9,558 bases of DNA from NCBI GenBank assembly GCA_019234035.1, contig JAFALX010000167.1, forward strand, positions 1-9,558, read 5' to 3'. The notes below the pieces were generated by a model. It made no database searches. It saw only the letters and a list, made by a program, of their open reading frames with translations, and was not told the DNA's origin. A program made the position numbers and the translations under genes. Positions 5,692 to 9,558 of the stretch are shown piece after piece (position 1 is the first letter of the stretch; each line of letters starts with the position of its first letter). The DNA is from Candidatus Dormiibacterota bacterium (GTDB taxonomy: Bacteria > Chloroflexota > Dormibacteria > Aeolococcales > Aeolococcaceae).

Positions 5692-6252
5692 ATGAGCGAC
5701 AAGCGTGAGGTCGCAACCCTCGGTGGGGGCTGCTTCTGGTGCCTCGACGCCGCGTACCGGGAGATCAACGGGGTCACCCACGTCGAGTCCGGCTATGCGG
5801 GGGGCACCGTTCCCAACCCGACATACGAGCAGGTCTCGAGCGGACGCACGGGTCATGCCGAGGTCGTGCAGGTGGAGTACGACCCCGAGGTCATCACGTA
5901 CGACGACGTCCTCGACGTCTTCTGGTCGATCCACGACCCGACGACGAAGAACCGGCAGGGCGCCGACGTCGGGACGCAGTACCGCTCGATCATCCTGACG
6001 CAGGACGACGTGCAGGCGGACGCCGCGCGCGCGTCGCGTGACGCGATCCAGAAGGACTGGACGAATCCCGTCGTCACCGAGATCGAGCCGCTCGAGGTGT
6101 TCCACCCGGCCGAGGAGTACCACCAGGACTACTTCGCGCGGAACCCGAGTCAGGGGTACTGCCAGATCGTGATCAACCCCAAGCTGAAGAAGGTGCGCGA
6201 CCACCACGCCGCGCTGCTCAAGGTCGCGCAGCCCGTCTCGCCGAACGACTGA
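5692..6252 (+). CDS. msrA: Peptide-methionine (S)-S-oxide reductase
   Basis: A protein of 186 residues. MsrA reduces methionine-S-sulfoxide in proteins and free methionine, using thioredoxin for recycling. The catalytic motif near the N-terminus is GGGCFWCLDAAY (nucleophile C14; a second Cys, C17, replaces the Gly of the common GCFWG). Conserved stretches follow: GVTHVESGYAGG (27-38), PTYEQVSSGRTGHAEVVQVEYDP (43-65, with acidic E57), FWSIHDPTTKNRQGADVGTQYRSII (77-101), EEYHQDY (141-147) and GYCQIVI (C157, probable resolving Cys). The ATG at 5692 is preceded by a perfect AGGAGG (5679-5684) at 7 bases, so longer open-frame extensions upstream are rejected. It is cytoplasmic. It stands alone on the plus strand, divergent from lysR; a thioredoxin partner is encoded at 1304-1771. 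Confidence 0.96.
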   Translation: MSDKREVATLGGGCFWCLDAAYREINGVTHVESGYAGGTVPNPTYEQVSSGRTGHAEVVQVEYDPEVITYDDVLDVFWSIHDPTTKNRQGADVGTQYRSIILTQDDVQADAARASRDAIQKDWTNPVVTEIEPLEVFHPAEEYHQDYFARNPSQGYCQIVINPKLKKVRDHHAALLKVAQPVSPND

Positions 6253-6316
6253 ACACATCGCGGCGCGGCAGGCAGCGGTGCGGTCACGAATCGACGGTTC
6301 CGAGTGCTGGCGCGCA

Positions 6317-6397
6317 CGCCTAGGCGCGGCGTTGTCGGCGCTATAGCATTGCGCCGGGACAGCGAGCGCGCGAATGCTTGGAGGGAGTGCCGTGCCG
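6317..6397 (+). promoter_or_regulatory. Leader of the patatin gene, with elements shared by two later genes
   Basis: It contains the palindrome CGCCTAGGCG (6317-6326), then GCGTTGTCGGCG (6329-6340), a possible -10 box TATAGC (6342-6347), and the translation start region 6378-6397 with GGAGGG (6380-6385) 6 bases before GTG 6392. The 12-mer and the start region recur before the C1 peptidase gene (8709-8720 and 8742-8761, the latter identical at 18 of 20 bases). CGCCTAGGC recurs before the SagB-like gene (7583-7591). Which box is the true -10 is uncertain. Confidence 0.45.
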
Positions 6398-7507
6398 TTC
6401 ACCGATCTCGTGCTGGAAGGCGGCGGAGCCAAAGGGATTGCGCACGTCGGCGCGCTGCTTGCGCTCGAGGACGCGGGCTATTCGTTCCAGCGTGTCGCCG
6501 GCACGTCGGCCGGTGCGATCGCGTCGGCGTTCACCGCGGCGTGCATGCAGACCGGTCGTCGCATCAAGGACATCGAATCACTGCTGTTCTCCGGCACGAC
6601 GCCGGACTCGATCGACTACGGCAAGGTGCCGGACGGACCGGGCATTCCGGTGATCGCGCAGATCGTCGACGCCGCCCGGCTGCTCACGCAGCACGGTGTG
6701 TACCCGGGGACGTACCTGCACGACTGGATCCACACGCAGCTCGAGCATCTCGGTGTCACGACGTTCGGTGACCTGAAGCTGACCGGCCCCGAGTGGGACC
6801 ACCTGCCGGCGAACGAGCGCTATCGGCTCGTGGTCGTCGTCACCGACATCTCGCGCGGCGCCGTGGCGCGGCTGCCCTGGGACTACCGCAGCGTGTACGG
6901 GCTCGACCCTGACCGGCAGCTCGTCTCCGATGCCGTCCGCGCGTCGGCGTCGATTCCGTTCTTCTTCGAGCCCGTGAAGCTGCCGTGGGGTGGGCGATCC
7001 CGCAACGTGTCATTGCTGGTCGACGGTGGGGCCTGCTCCGATTTCCCGGTGGAGATCTTCGATCGTCTCGATGGGGACAAGCCGCGCTGGCCGACCTTCG
7101 GCGTCAAGCTGTCGGCACGCGATGATCCGAAGCGGCTCACCAACCAGGTGTCCGACCTCGTCACCTTCGCCACCGCGTTGCTGGAGACGGTCGTCAACGG
7201 CAACGATCAGGTGCATCTGGCGGACCCGTGCGTGGTGGAGCGGACGATGTTCATCGACACCTCGGCCGTGGGATCAGAGGACTTCGACGTGACCGCGCAA
7301 GAGCAGAAGCTCCTGTTCAACAACGGTGAGGTGGCGGCGCGCGCGTTTCTGAGCACGTGGAACTGGACCACGTATCTCGCGCAGTGCGGCAGCGACACCG
7401 CCCGGCTCAACCGAGCCCTGGCGGCGGACGGGGAGTGGGGGCCCGGATGGAGCGAGCTGTCCGGGAAGCCACGCAGGCGGACTCCGAGGCGGGCCACCCG
7501 GGGGTAG
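6392..7507 (+). CDS. Patatin-like phospholipase
   Basis: A protein of 371 residues with the catalytic parts of the patatin family: oxyanion loop GGGAKG (residues 10-15) in LVLEGGGAKGIAHVGALLALEDAGY, nucleophile elbow GTSAG (37-41, S39), and the catalytic aspartate in LLVDGGACSDFPVEIF (D211). These form the Ser-Asp dyad that releases fatty acids from lipids. It has no signal peptide; the C-terminus is basic (KPRRRTPRRATRG). I chose the GTG at 6392 because GGAGGG lies 6 bases before it and the glycine-rich loop then starts at the usual distance from the N-terminus; an ATG at 6374 is in frame but has no ribosome site. It is followed by a SagB-like oxidoreductase and a C1 peptidase with related leader elements. 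Housekeeping lipid turnover, or an effector in a defence or stress system, are both possible; the sequence does not decide. Confidence 0.93.
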   Translation: MPFTDLVLEGGGAKGIAHVGALLALEDAGYSFQRVAGTSAGAIASAFTAACMQTGRRIKDIESLLFSGTTPDSIDYGKVPDGPGIPVIAQIVDAARLLTQHGVYPGTYLHDWIHTQLEHLGVTTFGDLKLTGPEWDHLPANERYRLVVVVTDISRGAVARLPWDYRSVYGLDPDRQLVSDAVRASASIPFFFEPVKLPWGGRSRNVSLLVDGGACSDFPVEIFDRLDGDKPRWPTFGVKLSARDDPKRLTNQVSDLVTFATALLETVVNGNDQVHLADPCVVERTMFIDTSAVGSEDFDVTAQEQKLLFNNGEVAARAFLSTWNWTTYLAQCGSDTARLNRALAADGEWGPGWSELSGKPRRRTPRRATRG

Positions 7508-7582
7508 CGAGGCGCCGCGTCTGACGCGATGGCCTCGGTGCGCAACTGAGAGTGGTCTGTGACTGGCCTTTTGGGTAACAAC

Positions 7583-7606
7583 CGCCTAGGCTCTCGCGGT
7601 GCAGTG
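7583..7606 (+). promoter_or_regulatory. Predicted promoter/start region of the SagB-like gene
   Basis: TAGGCT (7587-7592) looks like a -10 box and lies inside CGCCTAGGC, shared with the patatin leader. It ends 11 bases before the GTG at 7604, so the messenger would have almost no leader. There is no ribosome site before this GTG. No clear -35 box was found. Confidence 0.4.
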
Positions 7607-8641
7607 ACCGTCTACCGCCGTGCGCCCCAGCTCTTCATCGAATGGCACGGGCCCGACATGGTGCTCGTCGATACCGCGTCGCTCCAGCGATTTCGCGCGA
7701 ATCCCACCGTGCTGGACCTGCTCTCGCGTCTCGACGCGTGGAAGCCGGTCGACGCGCTGGACAGCGATGAGGGTCCGAGCGTCCGCGCTAGCCTCGACCG
7801 CCTGGTCGACCTCGGCCTGCTCGAGCGGAGCGAGGACGACGTCGAGGCCAACGGGCGCGGGCCTGCGCTCGACCTCTGGAGCCCGTACGAGCTCGCCATG
7901 CACCGGCTGGTCAGCGCCGGCGGGTACCGGGGCGACGCCGAGGTGCTCCGCAACGGCACCGCGCCGTCGCTGCGCAAGCCGCGCGCGGAGGGCGAGGTCG
8001 TCAAGCTGCCCAAGGCGGACCCGCAGCTGTCCATCTCGCTGTCCGACGCGCTCGAGCAGCGCCGCACGATCCGAACCTACGGCGAGCGCGCGATGACGCT
8101 GGCGGAGCTGTCGACGCTGCTGCACTACGCGGCGCGCATCACGCGCATGCGTCACGACGAGACGCTCGGTGACGAGGCGCTGCACACGTATCCGACCAGT
8201 GGCGCGCGCTCGGAGCTCGAGGTCTACGTCGTCGCCAATGACGTGGCCGGGCTGCCGAACGGCGCGTACTACTTCGACCCCATCGAACAGACGATCACGC
8301 ATCTCGAGGCGGCGGACGAGGAGGGCCGGCAGGCGCTGCTGCGCAACATGCACGGCGCGGCGGGCGGCCTGCTCAATCGCGACCCGCAGGTCGTCATCGT
8401 GATCACCGCGGTGTTCGGACGAATCATGTGGAAGTACCGCGACATCGGCCTGGTGATGATCTACAAGGACACCGGAGCGCTGCTTCAGACGCTGTACCTC
8501 GTGAGCACGGCCACGAACCTCGCACCGTGCGCGATCGGTGGCGGCAACGAGATGGCCACCACCCGCTGGCTCGGGCTGGATCCGCTCGTCGAAGCGCAGG
8601 TCGGATGCTTCCTCGTGGGCGTCCCCGACAACGCTTCCTGA
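7604..8641 (+). CDS. SagB/ThcOx-type FMN-dependent dehydrogenase (nitroreductase fold)
   Basis: A protein of 345 residues. Residues 1-80 look like a small winged-helix-type domain (VYRRAPQLFIEWHGPDMVLVD, then TVLDLLSRLD and SLDRLVDLGLLERSED), as seen in front of many SagB-type enzymes. The nitroreductase fold follows: LSDALEQRRTIRTYGERAMT (from residue 146, FMN phosphate contacts), HTYPTSGARSELEVYVVA, MWKYRDIGLVMIYKDTGALLQTLYLVS (from 275) and LAPCAIGGGNE (C309). The KYRDIG...CAIGG pattern is the SagB/ThcOx signature; relatives oxidise azolines to azoles in modified peptides, but many members stand alone with unknown substrates. The frame opens at GTG 7559, but a -10-like box inside that stretch favours GTG 7604. 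No YcaO gene or precursor peptide is seen nearby. A 14-bp tandem repeat begins at its last codons. Confidence 0.88.
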   Translation: MTVYRRAPQLFIEWHGPDMVLVDTASLQRFRANPTVLDLLSRLDAWKPVDALDSDEGPSVRASLDRLVDLGLLERSEDDVEANGRGPALDLWSPYELAMHRLVSAGGYRGDAEVLRNGTAPSLRKPRAEGEVVKLPKADPQLSISLSDALEQRRTIRTYGERAMTLAELSTLLHYAARITRMRHDETLGDEALHTYPTSGARSELEVYVVANDVAGLPNGAYYFDPIEQTITHLEAADEEGRQALLRNMHGAAGGLLNRDPQVVIVITAVFGRIMWKYRDIGLVMIYKDTGALLQTLYLVSTATNLAPCAIGGGNEMATTRWLGLDPLVEAQVGCFLVGVPDNAS

Positions 8642-8687
8642 CCAGCGGTTCCTGAACGGCGCTTCCTGAACGGCGCTTCCTCACTCG
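8632..8687. repeat. 14-bp tandem repeat, four copies
   Basis: Units CGCTTCCTGACCAG, CGGTTCCTGAACGG, CGCTTCCTGAACGG and CGCTTCCTCACTCG lie end to end. Units 2 and 3 differ at one position; units 1 and 4 diverge toward their ends. The array starts in the last codons of the SagB-like gene, whose stop is the TGA of unit 1, and runs into the next intergenic region. The unit length is not a multiple of three, and the TGA recurs in units 2 and 3. Function unknown; slippage during replication could explain its origin. Confidence 0.75.
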
Positions 8688-8701
8688 AGTCCGAGCGCGA
8701 G

Positions 8702-8761
8702 TAGAGTCGCGTTGTCGGCGTGTCGGCGCCGCGCGGAGAGGTTGGAGGGATTGCTGTGCCG
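8702..8761 (+). promoter_or_regulatory. Leader of the C1 peptidase gene
   Basis: TAGAGT (8702-8707) may be a -10 box. It is followed by GCGTTGTCGGCG (8709-8720), an exact copy of 6329-6340, and by the start region 8742-8761, which matches the patatin start region at 18 of 20 bases and contains GGAGGG (8744-8749) 6 bases before GTG 8756. The distance between the two shared blocks is 21 bases here and 37 in the patatin leader. Confidence 0.45.
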
Positions 8762-9508
8762 CACAGGCGCCACCACTACGGCTGGCTTGCTGATTCACCG
8801 GATGACCGCGACCATCGCTACGCCGCGCCGCGCGTGCGCGGGCTTCCGACGCGCGTCGACCTGCGGCTCGAGTGTCCGCCCGTGTACAACCAGGGTCCGC
8901 TCGGCAGCTGCACCGCGAATGCGATCGCAGGCGCGATCCAGTTCGAGCAGATGAAGCGACACCGGCACGCCGCGGTGCCGGCACGGCTGTTCATCTACTA
9001 CAACGAGCGCTCGACGATGGGCATGACGGGCTTCGACTGCGGAGCTCCCAACCGCGACGGCATCAAGACCGTGGCGAAGCAGGGCGTATGCGACGAGCTG
9101 GTGTGGTCGTACGACATCACGAAGTTTCGCGAGGAGCCGCCGCACTCGTGCTACGCGGCCGCGTCGCGGCACCGCGTGGGCGAGTATCAGCGCCTTGCGC
9201 AGAGCCTCGAGCAGCTCCGAGGATGCCTTGCCGACGGCCATCCGTTCGTCTTCGGCTTCCTGATCTACGAGAGCTTCGAGCATCAGGCCGTCATCACCTC
9301 GGGCCACGCAGCGATGCCCGCGGCGACCGAGAAGCAGCTCGGTGGTCACGCGGTGCTCGGCGTGGGATACGACGACGTCAACCAGCGGTTTCTCGTGCGC
9401 AACTCGTGGGGCACGAACTGGGGACTTCGCGGGTACTTCACGCTGCCCTACGCGTATCTGACGGACCAGGACCTCGCGAGCGACTTCTGGACGATCCGCC
9501 TCGTCTGA
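8756..9508 (+). CDS. Papain-family (C1) cysteine peptidase
   Basis: A protein of 250 residues covering the whole papain-type catalytic domain: oxyanion Gln and nucleophile Cys in VYNQGPLGSCTANAIA (Q46, C52; the six-residue spacing of papain), catalytic His in LGGHAVLGVGYDD (H198) and Asn in VRNSWGTNWGLRGYF (N216). The start YGWLADSPDDRDHRYAAP followed by LPTRVDLRLECP is typical of bacterial C1 peptidases with only a short N-terminal segment. There is no signal peptide and no long inhibitory propeptide, so activity in the cytoplasm, or release by another route, must be considered. Other hallmarks are ARLFIYYNER, DGIKTVAKQGVCDE and GYFTLPYAYL. The GTG at 8756 has GGAGGG 6 bases before it; an earlier in-frame GTG at 8720 lacks a ribosome site. 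The leader matches that of the patatin gene. Natural substrate unknown. Confidence 0.93.
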   Translation: MPHRRHHYGWLADSPDDRDHRYAAPRVRGLPTRVDLRLECPPVYNQGPLGSCTANAIAGAIQFEQMKRHRHAAVPARLFIYYNERSTMGMTGFDCGAPNRDGIKTVAKQGVCDELVWSYDITKFREEPPHSCYAAASRHRVGEYQRLAQSLEQLRGCLADGHPFVFGFLIYESFEHQAVITSGHAAMPAATEKQLGGHAVLGVGYDDVNQRFLVRNSWGTNWGLRGYFTLPYAYLTDQDLASDFWTIRLV

Positions 9509-9512
9509 CGCG

Positions 9513-9558
9513 TCAGCAGAACAGGAAGCAGGGCGTCGGAGTCGGCGCCGCCGTGGGC
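9513..9558 (-). CDS. Possible C-terminal end of a convergent gene
   Basis: On the minus strand the frame from the window edge to a TGA at 9513-9515 is open and reads PTAAPTPTPCFLFC before the stop. The Pro/Thr/Ala-rich run ending in a Cys-containing hydrophobic tip could be the tail of a secreted or surface protein, but 14 residues are too few to be sure that it is coding. It would be convergent with the C1 peptidase gene, with 4 bases between the stop codons. Confidence 0.25.
   Translation of the reverse strand, partial: PTAAPTPTPCFLFC

Noticed and set aside
6392..7507. Patatin as a CBASS-type (CapV) defence effector
   Set aside because: No cyclic-oligonucleotide synthase or other defence gene is visible in the window, and patatin-like enzymes are common outside defence.
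7586..8353. Minus-strand open frame opposite the SagB-like gene
   Set aside because: It is composed mostly of Arg, Val, Leu and Ala without motifs, and is antisense to a gene with clear nitroreductase-fold signatures.
8632..8687. Repeat array as a possible CRISPR
   Set aside because: The 14-bp units are directly adjacent with no spacers, and there are no cas genes; it is a simple tandem repeat.

Overview
The window is GC-rich throughout, tightly packed with genes, and looks like the chromosome of a high-GC actinomycete. The style of the intergenic regions (TAGnnT-like -10 boxes, several GTG starts with GGAGG sites) and the protein types would suit Thermoleophilia/Solirubrobacterales, but this assignment is an inference. 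No rRNA, tRNA, CRISPR array, insertion sequence or phage gene is visible, and no gap between genes exceeds about 160 bases.

Left part (1-1771). A truncated NAD-dependent SDR/epimerase gene (minus strand) is divergent from a TetR-family repressor gene (plus strand). Two near-identical 17-bp palindromes lie between them, 31 bp apart, and overlap the SDR promoter, so this looks like a classic repressor/target pair. Convergent to tetR, behind a GC-rich hairpin, is a two-gene minus-strand operon: a thioredoxin-2-like protein (N-terminal zinc ribbon, unusual WCPPC active site) followed 3 bases later by a DUF302 protein.

Middle part (1930-5574). A three-gene ABC importer of the SsuABC/TauABC/NrtABC type (lipoprotein binding protein, ATPase, permease) is translationally coupled through a 4-nt ATGA overlap and a 29-nt overlap. 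A LysR-type regulator gene runs convergently behind it. The gap between trx and the importer carries two perfect inverted repeats. One shares TACGAAC and CGAACGAA motifs with the region upstream of the lysR gene, which suggests that this LysR protein controls the importer and itself. No sulfonate monooxygenase is present, so the substrate is not proven.

Right part (5692-9508). Four plus-strand genes follow, each with its own leader: msrA (methionine sulfoxide reductase), a patatin-like phospholipase, a SagB/ThcOx-type nitroreductase-fold dehydrogenase, and a papain-family (C1) cysteine peptidase with no visible signal peptide. The patatin and C1 leaders share an exact 12-mer and a translation start region identical at 18 of 20 bases. 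The patatin and SagB-like leaders share CGCCTAGGC. This hints that the last three genes form one co-regulated set that is not a simple operon. A 14-bp tandem repeat (four copies) begins at the SagB-like stop codon. The last 46 bases may be the end of a convergent gene.

The most interesting candidate system is the patatin / SagB-like oxidoreductase / C1 peptidase trio with matching leaders. A link to peptide modification or to a defence system is only a hypothesis, because no YcaO cyclodehydratase, precursor peptide or nucleotide cyclase is visible here.
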